A stretch of DNA of 64,000 bases, from the NCBI GenBank assembly GCA_028228555.1, contig JAOJBP010000007.1, forward strand, positions 1 to 64,000. The letters run 5' to 3'. The notes under the pieces were generated by a model, which did not search any database, was not told the DNA's origin, and saw only the letters and a program-made list of their open reading frames with translations. Shown in pieces: positions 48,585 to 60,166 of this stretch (within the stretch, counting starts at the first letter, position 1; the number at the start of each line of letters is the position of its first letter). Source of the stretch: Candidatus Thioglobus sp. GTDB lineage: Bacteria; Pseudomonadota; Gammaproteobacteria; PS1; Pseudothioglobaceae. Both the position numbers and the translations under genes were made by a program.

Positions 48585-49190
48585 TTGAAAAACCTAAGAA
48601 ACTATTTTATTTCCGGCCTACTTTTTTGGATTCCATTAGGCCTTAGTGTCGTTGTTATTAAATTCTTTTTAGAGCTTGTAAACGATATTGTTCCGCCCGA
48701 ATACTTACCTGAAGCTTTATTTCATCTTGATAGTGTTATTCCTGGCTCTGGTATAGTTTGGGTTGTCTTAATTATCATTATTACTGGCGCTCTAGTTAGT
48801 AATTTTATTGGTCGCAAGCTAGTTGAAATTTGGGAAAAAATACTTAATAAAATTCCTGGTTTTAGGGGTATATATAAAGCCTTAAAACAGCTCTCTGACA
48901 CAGTACTTAGCCCTTCTGGCAATAGCTTTAAAAAAGCATTATTAGTTGAATATCCACGCAAAGGCATGTGGACTATTGCTTTTCAAACAGGTGATTATCA
49001 AGGTGAAATTGCAAAGAAAATTGGTCAGGAGTTGGTCAACATTTACGTACCAACTACTCCCAATCCAACCTCTGGATTTTTCATCATGTTACCTAAAAGC
49101 GATATTATTGAACTAGACATGAGTGTGGATGAAGCATTTAAATTGATTATTTCTACCGGCGTGGTAGAACCTAGCAAACCATCAAACTGA
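48585..49190 (+). CDS. DUF502 membrane protein
   Basis: 201 residues starting at a TTG codon. Two hydrophobic helices (about 8-30 and 55-77) frame the DUF502 pattern: YFISGLLFWIPLGLSVVVIKF, IPGSGIVWVVLIIIITGALVSNFIGRKL, and later PRKGMWTIAFQTG and VPTTPNPTSGFFIMLPK. Function unknown; members commonly sit directly before aspS, as here (18 bases). Some relatives are implicated in membrane or envelope processes. Confidence 0.92.
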   Translation: MKNLRNYFISGLLFWIPLGLSVVVIKFFLELVNDIVPPEYLPEALFHLDSVIPGSGIVWVVLIIIITGALVSNFIGRKLVEIWEKILNKIPGFRGIYKALKQLSDTVLSPSGNSFKKALLVEYPRKGMWTIAFQTGDYQGEIAKKIGQELVNIYVPTTPNPTSGFFIMLPKSDIIELDMSVDEAFKLIISTGVVEPSKPSN

Positions 49191-49208
49191 TTTACAAAGG
49201 ATAAAACT

Positions 49209-50960
49209 ATGAGAACGAACTATTGCGGCGAATTAAATAAAGAAAATATTGATCAAACTGTCGAAATTTGCGGCTGGGTCAATCGTCGTCGTGACCATGG
49301 TGGTGTTATCTTCTTGGATATGCGTGACAAGCGAGGTATCGCTCAAGTTGTTATCAATCCAGATAATGCTGATTTTTCTATCGCTGAAAGTATTCGTAAT
49401 GAGTTTGTACTTAAAATTACCGGTAAGGTTATTGCTCGTGCTGTTGGCTTGGCTAATCCAAAACTTACATCAGGCGATATTGAAATTGTTGCTGATCATA
49501 TTGAAATCCTTAACACCTCTAAACCCGTTCCTTTTCAGATTGATGCAACTGATACTTCTGAAGAAGTGCGCTTAAAGTATCGCTATTTAGATCTTCGTAA
49601 CGATGCCATGCAAAAACGTATGCGTCTTCGCTCTAAAGTAACGCATTTCATGCGTGAGTTTATGGATAACAATGATTTTTTAGATATTGAAACCCCTTTT
49701 CTAACTAAAGCGACACCAGAAGGTGCGCGTGATTACTTGGTGCCTTCACGTACCCATCCAGGTGAGTTTTTTGCCCTACCTCAATCACCACAATTATTTA
49801 AACAGTTATTAATGATGTCTGGCTTTGAGCGTTACTATCAAATCGTTAAATGTTTTAGAGATGAAGATTTACGCGCAGACCGCCAGCCTGAATTTACTCA
49901 GCTTGATATTGAAGTTTCATTTATGAATGAAAATGAGATCATGGCGATGATGGAAGAAATGACTCGTGGAATGTTTAAAAATGTGATTGATGTTGACTTG
50001 GGTGACAATTTCCCAAGCATTACTTATGCTGATGCAATGCATACTTATGGTGTTGATCGTCCTGATATGCGTATTCCAATGCAAATGACGGATATGGACG
50101 AACTAATGCAAGGTGTAGACTTTAAAGTATTCTCTGGACCTGCTGCTAGTGAAAGCTCTCGTGTTGCAGCTTTGCGTGTACCAGGTGGATCTTCTATCAG
50201 TCGTAAACAAATTGACAAATACACTAAATATGTGAGTATTTATGGCGCTAAAGGTTTGGCTTATATCAAACTTAATGAAGATGGTCCTGCCTCCCCTATT
50301 TTAAAATTCTTAGGTGATGAAGTTACCGCTAAAATTATTGAATTGACAGGCGCTAAGACGGGCGATATTATTTTCTTTGGCGCTGATAAAACTAAAGTTG
50401 TAAATGAAGCACTCGGCAACTTGCGTGAACAGTTAGCTAAAGATTTAGATCTATATGATAAAAAATGGGCACCAATTTGGGTGGTTGACTTTCCAATGTT
50501 TGATCAAAATGATGACGGCTCACTTAGTGCTATTCATCACCCATTTACAGCGCCAACTGTTGATGCAAATACTTTAGAAAAAACAGCGACAACTGCACTA
50601 TCTAGAGCTTATGATTTAGTTATTAACGGCTCTGAAGTGGGTGGCGGATCTATTCGAATCCATCAGGTTGAAATGCAACATACTGTGTTAAAACTTTTAG
50701 GTATTTCTGATGAAGAAGCGCAAGATAAATTTGGTTTCTTGTTAGATGCGCTCGAGTATGGCTGCCCTCCTCATGGTGGTATGGCATTTGGTTTAGATCG
50801 TTTGGTAATGATCATGACTGGTTGCAATTCAATTCGCGATGTAATCGCATTCCCTAAGACACAAACAGCTGCTTGTTTGTTAACAAATGCACCTGCCAGT
50901 GTTTCAAGAAAAGTGCTTAGAGAATTAAGCGTACAAGTGAGTTTAGCTAAAAAAGATTAA
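49209..50960 (+). CDS. aspS: Aspartyl-tRNA synthetase
   Basis: Class II synthetase of the bacterial type, 583 residues. Anticodon-binding OB domain ([20 protein letters not shown]), motif 1 near residue 160, motif 2 [22 protein letters not shown], the GAD insertion domain, and motif 3 [12 protein letters not shown]. An AAAGGA ribosome site is near. Four bases before nadA; both are in a plus-strand run from htpX to purL. Confidence 0.97.
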   Translation: MRTNYCGELNKENIDQTVEICGWVNRRRDHGGVIFLDMRDKRGIAQVVINPDNADFSIAESIRNEFVLKITGKVIARAVGLANPKLTSGDIEIVADHIEILNTSKPVPFQIDATDTSEEVRLKYRYLDLRNDAMQKRMRLRSKVTHFMREFMDNNDFLDIETPFLTKATPEGARDYLVPSRTHPGEFFALPQSPQLFKQLLMMSGFERYYQIVKCFRDEDLRADRQPEFTQLDIEVSFMNENEIMAMMEEMTRGMFKNVIDVDLGDNFPSITYADAMHTYGVDRPDMRIPMQMTDMDELMQGVDFKVFSGPAASESSRVAALRVPGGSSISRKQIDKYTKYVSIYGAKGLAYIKLNEDGPASPILKFLGDEVTAKIIELTGAKTGDIIFFGADKTKVVNEALGNLREQLAKDLDLYDKKWAPIWVVDFPMFDQNDDGSLSAIHHPFTAPTVDANTLEKTATTALSRAYDLVINGSEVGGGSIRIHQVEMQHTVLKLLGISDEEAQDKFGFLLDALEYGCPPHGGMAFGLDRLVMIMTGCNSIRDVIAFPKTQTAACLLTNAPASVSRKVLRELSVQVSLAKKD

Positions 50961-50964
50961 TCCT

Positions 50965-51915
50965 GTGCATAGTATTACCGAACAAATCAAGTCAGCACTA
51001 ACGGCTAATAATGCCGTCTTAGTTGCGCATTATTATGTCAGTGCTGAATTGCAAACTTTAGCTGAAGAAACCGGTGGTATTGTTTCTGATTCTTTAGAGA
51101 TGGCACGTTTTGGTAAAAACTGCGATGCGGATATTATTGTGGTTGCAGGTGTTAAATTCATGGGGGAAACGGCTAAAATCCTTTCTCCAGAAAAAACTGT
51201 ATTAATGCTTGATGAAAATGCCACTTGCTCTTTAGATCTTGATTGCCCGATTGAAGAATTTTCAAAATTTTGTGATCAGCACCCTGACAGAACTGTCGTA
51301 GTTTACGCTAATACTTCTGCCGAAGTTAAAGCCAGAGCTGACTGGGTAGTTACCTCTGGTAGCGCCTTAAAAGTAGTTAAACACCTCAAAGAACAAGGTA
51401 AAAAAATTCTTTGGGCGCCAGATAAACACCTTGGTAACTATGTTCAGAGTGAAACTGGTGCAGACATGCTATTATGGAATGGATCTTGTGTGGTGCATGA
51501 GCGCTTTAAAGCAGACGCATTGGCTAATTTAAAAAAACACCACCCTCGAGCTTGCGTTTTAGTGCACCCAGAATCGCCACAATCAGTAGTTGACTTAGCT
51601 GATGTGGTTGGCTCAACAACAGCTCTTATTAATGCGGTGCGAGATCGAGATGAGCAAACATTTATTGTCGCAACAGATAATGGAATTTTCCATAAGATGC
51701 GTGAAGTAGCGCCTCATAAAATACTCATTGAAGCCCCAACTGCTGGCCAAGGAGCACATTGCGAGTCTTGTGCACATTGTGAGTGGATGGCGATGAATAC
51801 ATTAGATAATTGCTTAAGTTCGCTCAATACCGGTAACAACGAAATACTAATCGATCCATCTGTGAACCAAAAAGCAAAAAATTCCATACAAAAATTACTC
51901 GACTTTACTGCATAA
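50965..51915 (+). CDS. nadA: Quinolinate synthase A
   Basis: Condenses iminoaspartate with dihydroxyacetone phosphate to quinolinate, an early NAD synthesis step; needs a [4Fe-4S] cluster. 316 residues beginning at GTG, four bases after aspS. Cysteines are seen in [24 protein letters not shown] and [16 protein letters not shown], covering the family ligands. [16 protein letters not shown] is the N-terminal signature. Confidence 0.96.
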   Translation: MHSITEQIKSALTANNAVLVAHYYVSAELQTLAEETGGIVSDSLEMARFGKNCDADIIVVAGVKFMGETAKILSPEKTVLMLDENATCSLDLDCPIEEFSKFCDQHPDRTVVVYANTSAEVKARADWVVTSGSALKVVKHLKEQGKKILWAPDKHLGNYVQSETGADMLLWNGSCVVHERFKADALANLKKHHPRACVLVHPESPQSVVDLADVVGSTTALINAVRDRDEQTFIVATDNGIFHKMREVAPHKILIEAPTAGQGAHCESCAHCEWMAMNTLDNCLSSLNTGNNEILIDPSVNQKAKNSIQKLLDFTA

Positions 51916-51968
51916 AGTTGACCTTTAAAAAGTAAAATTTAACACTCATATTCATTGGAGAGAACACC

Positions 51969-52712
51969 ATGGCAGGACATAGTAAATGGCACAATATTCA
52001 ACATCGTAAAGGCGCACAAGATGCCAAGCGTGGTAAAGTATTTACTAAATTAATTAAAGAAATTGTCATCGCTGCTAAAGCGGGTGGTGGTGTAATTGAA
52101 AATAATCCAGGCCTTAGAATGGTAATCGATAAAGCATTGGCTTCAAATATGAAGCGCGATACTATTGAAAACGCAGTTAAACGAGGTAGTGGCGACTTAG
52201 AAGGCGAAAACTATGATGAGGTGCGTTATGAAGGTTATGGCCTTGCGGGCACTGCAATTATGGTGGATACCTTAACGGATAATCGAAATCGTACTGTTGC
52301 TGATGTGCGTCATGCGTTTACCAAACATGGAGGCAATCTTGGCACTGATGGTTCGGTCTCTTATCTGTTTACCAAACAAGGATTTATAAGCTTCGCCACT
52401 GGTGATGATGAAGATCAAATTATGGAGATCGCACTCGACACAGGTGCACAAGACGTGATTACCAATGATGATGGATCTATTGACGTTATAACTTCTCCTG
52501 AAGAGTTTTTTATCATTAAAGATGCATTGGCGGATGCCGGTTTAGAATCTGCCCATTCACAAGTAACTATGGAGCCCTCTCTACGTGTAGAGTTAAATCT
52601 TCAAGATGCAGAAAAATTTATGAAACTCATTGAGCGCCTAGAAGATTTAGATGATACACAAGAGGTTTATCACAACGCTGATATTTCAGACGAGGTTATG
52701 GCACAATTATGA
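51969..52712 (+). CDS. yebC: YebC/PmpR-family transcription or translation factor
   Basis: 247 residues beginning [20 protein letters not shown], the invariant family start. Family members act as DNA-binding regulators or, as shown for some, help ribosomes through proline-rich stretches. GGAG ribosome site. Usually next to ruvC; here it is joined to purL, whose ATG overlaps the yebC stop by four bases. Confidence 0.95.
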   Translation: MAGHSKWHNIQHRKGAQDAKRGKVFTKLIKEIVIAAKAGGGVIENNPGLRMVIDKALASNMKRDTIENAVKRGSGDLEGENYDEVRYEGYGLAGTAIMVDTLTDNRNRTVADVRHAFTKHGGNLGTDGSVSYLFTKQGFISFATGDDEDQIMEIALDTGAQDVITNDDGSIDVITSPEEFFIIKDALADAGLESAHSQVTMEPSLRVELNLQDAEKFMKLIERLEDLDDTQEVYHNADISDEVMAQL

Positions 52713-55700
52713 TTCACATTCATCAAGGTATTAGCGCATTAGGCGCTTTTAAAACTCAATCTTTACAGTTAAAAATTACTCAAGCCCAAGTAGGATTAAA
52801 ACTTCTTGGCGCAGAGTTTGTTCACTTTGCAGATCTTAATGACAACCTTGATGACAACAAAAAAAAGCAATTAACACAACTATTAAGCTACAGCGAATCT
52901 CTAAACGTTAAGAACGCAGTATCTAGTATTGTTGTGATCCCAAGATTAGGTACCATCTCTCCTTGGTCTTCAAAAGCAACCGACATTATGCATTTGTGTG
53001 ATATGACACAAATCAAGCGTATAGAGCGTGCAATTGTTTATCACTTTGACGCTAAAATTCAAAATCAATCAGCTGTTTTAGCTTGTGTCATGGACAAAAT
53101 GACTGAATCAGAATTAAGCTCAATGGATGAAGCACATACAATTTTTGATAATTTTGAGCCTCGACTTTTTTCTAATGTTGACATCCTTAATCAAGGAAAA
53201 ACAGCGCTAGAGAAGACTAATATTGAACTTGGTTTGGCACTATCTAGCGGTGAGATTGATTATTTGACTCAAAGCTTCATTAAGCTAGAACGCAATCCTA
53301 CAGATATTGAACTCATGATGTTTGCCCAAGCAAATTCAGAGCATTGTCGTCATAAAATTTTCAATGCAGATTGGAAAGTTGACGGTGTCGAACAAGCAAA
53401 AAGTTTGTTTAGTATGATTCGTAATACTTATCATAAGCATCCAGAAGGCTTGCTTAGCGTCTATTCAGACAACTCTGCAGTAATGGCAGGCTCTGAAGGT
53501 GAGCGTTTTTATGCGAATAAAAATGGAAAGTACGTCGCCACTAAAGAGCATAGAGCCATCTTAATGAAAGTTGAAACTCATAACCACCCTACCGCTATTG
53601 CTCCACACCCAGGTGCAGCGACTGGTTCTGGTGGTGAAATTCGTGACGAAGGCGCAACAGGACAAGGCTCTAAGCCTAAAGTTGGCCTATGTGGCTTTAG
53701 TGTTTCTAATTTAAAAATTGATGATGCCACCCAACCCTGGGAAGAAGACAACGGCAAACCCTCGCAAATCGTTTCAGCTCTTGATATTATGCTTGAAGGC
53801 CCAATTGGCGCTGCCGCTTTTAACAACGAATTTGGTCGCCCTAATACTTTAGGCTATTTTAGAACCTACGAGCAAGCCACACCAGAAGGTGACATTCGCG
53901 GCTATCACAAGCCTATTATGCTAGCTGGTGGCTTAGGTCATATTCAAGAACAACATATTAAAAAAGGTGAAATTCCTGTTGGTAGTAAAATTATTGTTTT
54001 AGGTGGCCCTGCTATGCTGATCGGCCTTGGTGGTGGCGCTGCTTCGAGCATCAAGAGTGGCGATCAAAGTGAGGACTTAGACTTTGCCTCAGTTCAACGT
54101 GCTAATCCTGAGATGGAAAGACGCGCTCAAGAAGTCATTGATCGCTGTACAAATCTTGGCAATGAAAACCCTATTATCTCTATTCACGATATCGGTGCAG
54201 GTGGTTTATCAAATGGTCTGCCTGAACTGGTCAATGATTCAGGTCGTGGTGGTCGTTTTGAATTACGCAATATTCCTAATGATGACAATCAAATGTCACC
54301 CCTTGAAATTTGGTGCAATGAATCTCAAGAGCGCTATGTACTAGCCATCGCACCTTCTAGTTTGGATATTTTTAGTGATATTTGTCTGCGTGAGCGAGCA
54401 CCTTTTGCTGTTTTAGGTGAGTCAACTAAAGAGCAAGAATTAGTACTAAGCGATGAGCTTTTTAGCGATACCCCTATCGATATGCCGATGTCAGTTTTGC
54501 TTGGAAATCCCCCAAAAACCAGCATTGAAGCCATTACTCAAGACATCAATCTTAATCCGCTAGATACCAGCAATATTCATCTAGATGAAGCAATCAATAG
54601 AGTCTTACAACTTCCTACTGTTGCTAGTAAAAATTTCCTAATCACCATTGGCGATCGAAGCGTCACTGGTATGGTAGCACGTGACCAATTTGTTGGTCCA
54701 TGGCAAGTACCTGTCTCAGATTGTGCGATTAGTGTTGCTGATTATGTTGGTTACAAGGGTGAAATCATGTCGCTCGGTGAGCGCACACCTTTAGCTTTGT
54801 GTGATGCTAACGCTGCAGCACGCATGACCATTGGAGAGGCGCTTACCAATATGCTGGGTGGCTATGTTGCTGATATTCATGACATCAGTCTAAGTGCCAA
54901 CTGGATGAGCGCTTCTGGCCACAAAGGTGAAGATGCCAAACTGTTTGAAGCTGTTAAAGCGGTAGGCATGGACTTATGCCCTGAACTTGGTCTTACCGTG
55001 CCAGTAGGCAAAGACTCAATGAGTATGAAAAGTTCTTGGAGTGAAAATGGCGAAGATAAATCCGTTACCTCTCCTTTATCACTAATTATTACCGCTTTTT
55101 CAAAAACCAGCGATGTTAGATTACAAAAAACCCCGTTACTAGAAACGGATTCAGATTCTGAATTATTACTCATTGACCTTGGTTTTGGTCAAAATCGCAT
55201 GGGTGGCTCGTGTCTGGCACAGGTATTCAACCAGATTGGTAATATTGCACCAAATCTTGACGATTCAGCTTTATTTAAGCGCTTCTTTACCGTCATTAAC
55301 CAGCTTAACAAAGATGATTTAATTAGCGCTTATCATGATCGCTCTGATGGTGGTGTAATCACTACTTTACTAGAAATGGCATTCACTTCACATTGTGGTT
55401 TAGATATTGAAACTACTGATAATGAAATTAGTGATTTATTTAACGAAGAACTGGGTTGTGTCATTCAAGTTATGGCTAATAAAAAACCCGCTGTGATGAG
55501 TGCACTTAATGCAGCAGGATTATCTGATTACGTTCGCATGATTGCCACTATTAATTCTTCAGATAGCATCCAAATTAGCTCAAATGGTAAAAATATTTAT
55601 CAAAAACCTAGAGCTGAGCTACACACACTTTGGTCATCTACTTCTTATCAGGTCGCCAAACTTAGAGACAATCCTGAGTGTGCCCAGCAAGAATTTGACG

Positions 55701-56539
55701 CTATTAGCAAATCAACAGACGGCATTAAAACAGACCTGAGTTTTGACCTTAATCAGTCTATCATTAGCCCTTATATTAAAACCAACGTTAAACCTAAAAT
55801 TGCTATTTTGCGTGAGCAAGGAGTTAACGGACAAGTGGAAATGGGTGCTGCATTTAACCAAGCAGAGTTTGAAGCAATTGACGTCCATATGAGTGATGTA
55901 TTGTCGGGTCGCATCTCATTGACAGACTTTAAAGGTTTAGTCGCATGTGGCGGATTCTCATATGGTGATGTACTTGGTGCTGGTAGAGGTTGGGCTAGCT
56001 CGATTCTTTATAATGCTCGTGCAAAAGATGAGTTTGAAGCCTTCTTTAATCGTGAAGATAGCTTTGCTTTAGGCGTTTGTAATGGTTGCCAGATGATTTC
56101 TAATTTAAGCGAAATTATCCCTGGCGCGCAAAACTGGCCAAGCTTTAATCGCAATGTTTCTGAGCAGTTTGAAGCGCGCTTCTCCAGTATTAAGATTGGC
56201 AAAACCAACTCAATTTTTCTAAATGACATGCAAGATTCTATCATGCCGATCGCTATTGCACATGGCGAAGGAAAAGCAATCTTTACTGGCAATTCAAACA
56301 ACATTGCTTTGCAATATGTTGATCATCAAGGTGATATTACTCAGTCTTATCCTCATAATCCAAATGGTTCAGACTTTGCAACAGCAGGTGTCACTAATGA
56401 TTCTGGACGAGTCACTATTATGATGCCGCATCCTGAGCGTGTATTTAGGACTGTACAACATTCACATCATCCAAAAGATTGGAACGAGCGAAGCCCGTGG
56501 ATGAGAATGTTTGAAAATGCTAGAGCTTGGGTTGATTAA
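52709..56539 (+). CDS. purL: Phosphoribosylformylglycinamidine synthase
   Basis: Single-chain FGAM synthase of purine synthesis, 1276 residues, typical of proteobacteria. Order: PurS-like N-terminal domain, FGAM domain with [16 protein letters not shown] and [20 protein letters not shown], second AIRS-like repeat, and a C-terminal glutaminase with the catalytic Cys in LGVCNGCQM and His in [10 protein letters not shown]. Overlaps yebC by four bases, last gene of the plus-strand run; no clear terminator seen after it. Confidence 0.97.
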   Translation: MIHIHQGISALGAFKTQSLQLKITQAQVGLKLLGAEFVHFADLNDNLDDNKKKQLTQLLSYSESLNVKNAVSSIVVIPRLGTISPWSSKATDIMHLCDMTQIKRIERAIVYHFDAKIQNQSAVLACVMDKMTESELSSMDEAHTIFDNFEPRLFSNVDILNQGKTALEKTNIELGLALSSGEIDYLTQSFIKLERNPTDIELMMFAQANSEHCRHKIFNADWKVDGVEQAKSLFSMIRNTYHKHPEGLLSVYSDNSAVMAGSEGERFYANKNGKYVATKEHRAILMKVETHNHPTAIAPHPGAATGSGGEIRDEGATGQGSKPKVGLCGFSVSNLKIDDATQPWEEDNGKPSQIVSALDIMLEGPIGAAAFNNEFGRPNTLGYFRTYEQATPEGDIRGYHKPIMLAGGLGHIQEQHIKKGEIPVGSKIIVLGGPAMLIGLGGGAASSIKSGDQSEDLDFASVQRANPEMERRAQEVIDRCTNLGNENPIISIHDIGAGGLSNGLPELVNDSGRGGRFELRNIPNDDNQMSPLEIWCNESQERYVLAIAPSSLDIFSDICLRERAPFAVLGESTKEQELVLSDELFSDTPIDMPMSVLLGNPPKTSIEAITQDINLNPLDTSNIHLDEAINRVLQLPTVASKNFLITIGDRSVTGMVARDQFVGPWQVPVSDCAISVADYVGYKGEIMSLGERTPLALCDANAAARMTIGEALTNMLGGYVADIHDISLSANWMSASGHKGEDAKLFEAVKAVGMDLCPELGLTVPVGKDSMSMKSSWSENGEDKSVTSPLSLIITAFSKTSDVRLQKTPLLETDSDSELLLIDLGFGQNRMGGSCLAQVFNQIGNIAPNLDDSALFKRFFTVINQLNKDDLISAYHDRSDGGVITTLLEMAFTSHCGLDIETTDNEISDLFNEELGCVIQVMANKKPAVMSALNAAGLSDYVRMIATINSSDSIQISSNGKNIYQKPRAELHTLWSSTSYQVAKLRDNPECAQQEFDAISKSTDGIKTDLSFDLNQSIISPYIKTNVKPKIAILREQGVNGQVEMGAAFNQAEFEAIDVHMSDVLSGRISLTDFKGLVACGGFSYGDVLGAGRGWASSILYNARAKDEFEAFFNREDSFALGVCNGCQMISNLSEIIPGAQNWPSFNRNVSEQFEARFSSIKIGKTNSIFLNDMQDSIMPIAIAHGEGKAIFTGNSNNIALQYVDHQGDITQSYPHNPNGSDFATAGVTNDSGRVTIMMPHPERVFRTVQHSHHPKDWNERSPWMRMFENARAWVD

Positions 56540-56579
56540 ACACTAAAAAGAAATATATCATAGAGGTTGTAGCTAAATG

Positions 56580-56873
56580 CTAAACACTTGATTGATAACT
56601 CGTTAAGTCTATATCTGCTGCGAGTTCTCGAATCGGTATTAATGCTTGATAAGCATCAGATAAAAACCAATTATCTAAAGCTTGATGATTGGGAAATCGA
56701 ATAATTACATTATCTGAATGATTACACTCTCCAGATAAGGTTTTTAATTTTTGACCTCGAAAAGTAATCTCACCACCCCAAGGACTGATAGTCTCAAGTA
56801 CTTTACTACGATATTCAGCCCATTTAACTTTATCTTTAACAGTGATATTGCCAATGACATAAGCCTCTTGCAT
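56580..56873 (-). CDS. DUF1330 family protein
   Basis: 97-residue small alpha/beta-barrel protein: AYVIGNITVKDKVKWAEYRS at the start and NVIIRFPNHQALDNWFLSDAYQALIPIR at the end fit DUF1330. Biochemical role unknown. Lies 13 bases after metY on the same strand, so probably cotranscribed. Confidence 0.9.
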   Translation of the reverse strand: MQEAYVIGNITVKDKVKWAEYRSKVLETISPWGGEITFRGQKLKTLSGECNHSDNVIIRFPNHQALDNWFLSDAYQALIPIRELAADIDLTSYQSSV

Positions 56874-56886
56874 ATTTCATCCTTTT

Positions 56887-58158
56887 TTATGCTTTATCTA
56901 GTGCCTGACTAACATCAGCAATAATGTCATCAATGTGCTCAATACCAACAGAAATTCTGATCAAATCAGCACCGACTCCTGCTGCTGCGAGCTCTTCATC
57001 GTTAAGCTGTCTGTGAGTGGTAGAGGCTGGGTGACAAGCAAGCGATTTTGCATCACCTATATTAACTAAACGCAAAATCATTTCAAGAGAATCAATAAAT
57101 TTAGTTGCGGATTCAACTCCACCAGTAATTCCAAAGCTTAAAATACCGGAAGCTTTACCAGAGGTAATTTTTTCGCAGTTTTCTTTATAAGGACTGTCAG
57201 CCAATGTCGCGTAATTAACCCATTCAACTTTCTTATGCTGCTGAAGATATTCGGCAAGTTTTTGTGCATTTTCGCAATGACGATCCATACGCAATCCAAG
57301 TGTTTCAAGGCCTTGTAAAATTTGAAAAGAATTCATGGGTGATATTGCTGCGCCAGTATTCCTTAGGGGTCCAACACGACAACGACCTATGTAAGCCGCC
57401 GCACCTAAAGCTTCTGTATATACAACACCATGATACGCAGGATCTGGCTCATTTAATATAGGGAAACGTTCCTTATTGGCTGCCCAATCAAACTTACCAG
57501 AGTCAACTATAGCACCACCAATCGATGTGCCATGGCCGCCAATATACTTAGTCAATGAATGCACCACGATATCTGCACCTAGCTCAAAAGGACGACATAA
57601 ATAAGGTGTGGCAACAGTGTTATCAACAATTAAAGGAATACCATGCTTATGTGCAATATCCGCTAAGCGAGAAATATCGACAACATTACCAGCAGGGTTG
57701 CCGATAGACTCACAAAATATGGCTTTAGTTTTTTCGTCAATTGACTGTTCAAACTTTTCAAAATCATTATGCTTTATCATGCGAACTTCGACACCTTGTC
57801 TTGGCAAAGCATGGGCAAACAGATTATAAGTACCACCATAAAGCTCGCTGGTACTAACAAAATTATCACCCGCCTCAGTGATACATTGAAGTGCATAGGT
57901 AATAGCGGCCATACCTGAAGCAACACAAACAGCTCCAATACCATCTTCCATAGCAGCTATACGCTTCTCCAAAACATCAGTGGTTGGATTCATGATGCGT
58001 GTGTAAATATTTCCCGGTACTTTAAGATCAAATAAATCTGCACCATGCTGAGTGTCATCAAATGTATAAGAGGTTGTTTGGTAAATAGGAACAGCAGCAG
58101 CTTTAGTAGTTTCTTCAGACTTGTAGCCTTCGTGTAACGCTATGGATTCTAGTTTCAT
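56887..58158 (-). CDS. metY: O-acetylhomoserine sulfhydrylase (aminocarboxypropyltransferase)
   Basis: PLP enzyme of the Cys/Met family making homocysteine from O-acetylhomoserine and sulfide. PLP-binding Lys in VVHSLTKYIGGHGTSIGG; NIYTRIMNPTTDVLEKR, ASGMAAITYALQ and SELYGGTYNLF follow the family. Long MetY type, 423 residues. I start at the ATG at 58158 (MKLESIALHEGY); 15 earlier codons are open but off-family. Direct use of sulfide suits a sulfur-oxidising host, an inference. Confidence 0.94.
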   Translation of the reverse strand: MKLESIALHEGYKSEETTKAAAVPIYQTTSYTFDDTQHGADLFDLKVPGNIYTRIMNPTTDVLEKRIAAMEDGIGAVCVASGMAAITYALQCITEAGDNFVSTSELYGGTYNLFAHALPRQGVEVRMIKHNDFEKFEQSIDEKTKAIFCESIGNPAGNVVDISRLADIAHKHGIPLIVDNTVATPYLCRPFELGADIVVHSLTKYIGGHGTSIGGAIVDSGKFDWAANKERFPILNEPDPAYHGVVYTEALGAAAYIGRCRVGPLRNTGAAISPMNSFQILQGLETLGLRMDRHCENAQKLAEYLQQHKKVEWVNYATLADSPYKENCEKITSGKASGILSFGITGGVESATKFIDSLEMILRLVNIGDAKSLACHPASTTHRQLNDEELAAAGVGADLIRISVGIEHIDDIIADVSQALDKA

Positions 58159-58525
58159 AAGTTTTTTTTCAAGGTTATGGTTTAAATTAGTGACAAAATA
58201 CAAGGCCTAAAAAGCACTTGCGATAAATAATAATGTTAAAGGTAAGTTTAGCTTATTTTGTAAAACTTACTTGTTTTATTTATTAATACTGATATTCATA
58301 ATTGATCTAGCAAATTTTCAAAAAAATTTGGCAAATAATGAAAATGGCCTGAAATATAGCAATTAAATACTAGTTATTTACTAAAATAGTAACAATAATG
58401 ACGATTTATGGCATAAAACAGAAGTTTTTGAAGAATTAAGCCTATATTTATTTTAATAATTAAAAAATTTCACAAATTTTAACAATGATCCATTTTTTAA
58501 ATTGATTTCGGGTTAAATAACGATT
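58159..58525. other. 367-base AT-rich gap between divergent metY and ygjP-like genes
   Basis: Holds an inverted repeat (arms 58242-58249 and 58263-58270, GTAAGTTT/AAACTTAC, loop 13) about 85-110 bases upstream of metY. I looked for a SAM riboswitch and did not recognise one. No gene, tRNA or other motif can be supported. Confidence 0.5.
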
Positions 58526-59176
58526 ATGGATTATCAACTGATACGAACAAAACGTAAAACTCTAAGTTTACAAATTAACAGTAATGCTGAGCTAATTGTT
58601 CGAGCGCCAAATCGATTATCTGTAAAAAAAATTGAGCAATTTATTAATGAAAAATCAGATTGGATTGAAAAAAAATCAAACTCTATTAGCTTAAAAAAAC
58701 CTCAAAAGCCTCATTATATCAACGGTGAAAAATTCTTGTATTTGGGGGAAGAGTATCCATTAAAAATTAATGCTACTCAGGTTAAAGGGTTAAGCTTTAA
58801 TGGGAAAATATTTAGTCTTGAAACGGGCGGAAAAGAGGAGTTTTTAATTTGGTACAAGGCTTCTTTTAAAAAAATCGCCCTGCCGCGTCTTGAATATTAT
58901 GCCAAAAATCATCATCTTAGCTATAACCAAGTGCGACTAAAAGCTCAAAAAACTTTATGGGGCTCTTGTAGTGGCGTGAACAATATCAACCTCAACTATC
59001 TATTGATAGGTGCGCCCATTTCAGTGATCGATTATGTGATTGTGCATGAGCTATGCCATAGCGTGCATAAAAATCATTCGAAGAATTTTTGGCAATTGGT
59101 ATTTAGCATTTTGCCAAACTATAAAGCCAGCAAACGCTGGCTTCAAGTCAATGGTCATAGGTTACAAAACCTATGA
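58526..59176 (+). CDS. YgjP-like (DUF45/M48) zinc metalloprotein
   Basis: 216 residues. C-terminal zinc site VIVHELCHSVHKNHSKNFW has HExxH and a third His; KTLWGSCSGVNNINLNYLL precedes it. This is the YgjP/WLM pattern, presumed zinc peptidase; target unknown. Stands alone, divergent from metY and convergent with grxD. Confidence 0.9.
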   Translation: MDYQLIRTKRKTLSLQINSNAELIVRAPNRLSVKKIEQFINEKSDWIEKKSNSISLKKPQKPHYINGEKFLYLGEEYPLKINATQVKGLSFNGKIFSLETGGKEEFLIWYKASFKKIALPRLEYYAKNHHLSYNQVRLKAQKTLWGSCSGVNNINLNYLLIGAPISVIDYVIVHELCHSVHKNHSKNFWQLVFSILPNYKASKRWLQVNGHRLQNL

Positions 59177-59187
59177 AAATTTAATTA

Positions 59188-59517
59188 TTATTTATCGTTA
59201 AATTTAGACGTTGCATCTTCCATGGCCGCTTTTAAGCTACCCATTTGAGACATTTCAACAATAATATCACCGCCACCAACAAGTTGACCGTTCATATAAA
59301 TTTGTGGGAAAGTGGGCCAATCTTGGAAAGATGGTAAATTTTGCATAACCTCTTGGTCTTCAAAAATATTTACATAGGCAAATTCAACACCTGTAGAAGC
59401 TAGTGTTTGTGCTGCTGTTGCTGAGAAGCCACATTGTGGAAATTGAGGTGTACCTTTCATATAAAGTACGACTGGTGCGCTATCTACTTGCGCTTGAATT
59501 CTTTGCATTACATCCAT
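59188..59517 (-). CDS. grxD: Monothiol glutaredoxin GrxD
   Basis: 109 residues with the monothiol active site CGFS in FPQCGFSATAAQ and the glutathione-binding WPTFPQIYMNGQLVGGGDI. GrxD binds and delivers [2Fe-2S] clusters. MDVMQRIQAQVDSAPVVLYM is the family N-terminus. An AAAGGAA ribosome site precedes the ATG. Confidence 0.96.
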   Translation of the reverse strand: MDVMQRIQAQVDSAPVVLYMKGTPQFPQCGFSATAAQTLASTGVEFAYVNIFEDQEVMQNLPSFQDWPTFPQIYMNGQLVGGGDIIVEMSQMGSLKAAMEDATSKFNDK

Positions 59518-59575
59518 GATTAGTTCCTTTTCTTATGCTTGTAAAAACCTAGTATTTTACTCGTATATTAAGCTT

Positions 59576-60166
59576 TTATGATTTAATTGCTTGAGCAATT
59601 GTATATTTTTGTCCTTGTTTAAGTTTTTTGTAATTACCAAAAACTGATTTAAAGTTATCTTTAATAAAATGTCGTAGGCCATTAATAGTCACAAAAGTAA
59701 TTTTTCCGCCGGGTTTAAGCGCATCATACGCATCATACAATATAATACTTAGTTGCTCTCTGCCAACTTTCGCAGGGACATTAGATATCACTTGATCAAA
59801 ATAATTTTGCTTACCAACAGCTGAGAATGCATCAGATAAATAAGCTTGGGCATTATTAATATGATTAAGCTCAGCATTGATATTTGACAACTCAACAGCC
59901 ACAAAATCTTTATCCACCATGTGCACTTCACCCTGAGGACAGGATTTAGCAACGCTAAGTCCAATAGGGCCATAACCACAACCCAAATCTAGGCATTTAT
60001 CGTCCTCAGCAATATCAAGATATTTCATAAACATAACGGTACCGTCATCAATCGCTCTTGGACTAAATACACCCCAACGAGTTTTTAAATTGAGCTTGTG
60101 GCCCAGAAGATCTGATTCGATCAGTAAGTCTTGTTTGAGTTTTGGAATATCTTGACGATTAAACAT
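59576..60166 (-). CDS. Class I SAM-dependent methyltransferase, RsmC-like (small domain)
   Basis: 196 residues. Motif [16 protein letters not shown] binds SAM; the catalytic NPPx-type motif reads [11 protein letters not shown] (N-V-P rather than N-P-P). This matches small-domain methyltransferases related to RsmC and YbxB, which modify rRNA guanines; the exact target is uncertain. It begins 8 bases inside the end of trhO, and both could act on RNA. Confidence 0.88.
   Translation of the reverse strand: MFNRQDIPKLKQDLLIESDLLGHKLNLKTRWGVFSPRAIDDGTVMFMKYLDIAEDDKCLDLGCGYGPIGLSVAKSCPQGEVHMVDKDFVAVELSNINAELNHINNAQAYLSDAFSAVGKQNYFDQVISNVPAKVGREQLSIILYDAYDALKPGGKITFVTINGLRHFIKDNFKSVFGNYKKLKQGQKYTIAQAIKS

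Noticed and set aside
58159-58300. SAM-II or SAM-V type riboswitch before metY
   Set aside because: The minus-strand leader lacks the pseudoknot sequence pattern I know for these classes; only a simple inverted repeat is present.
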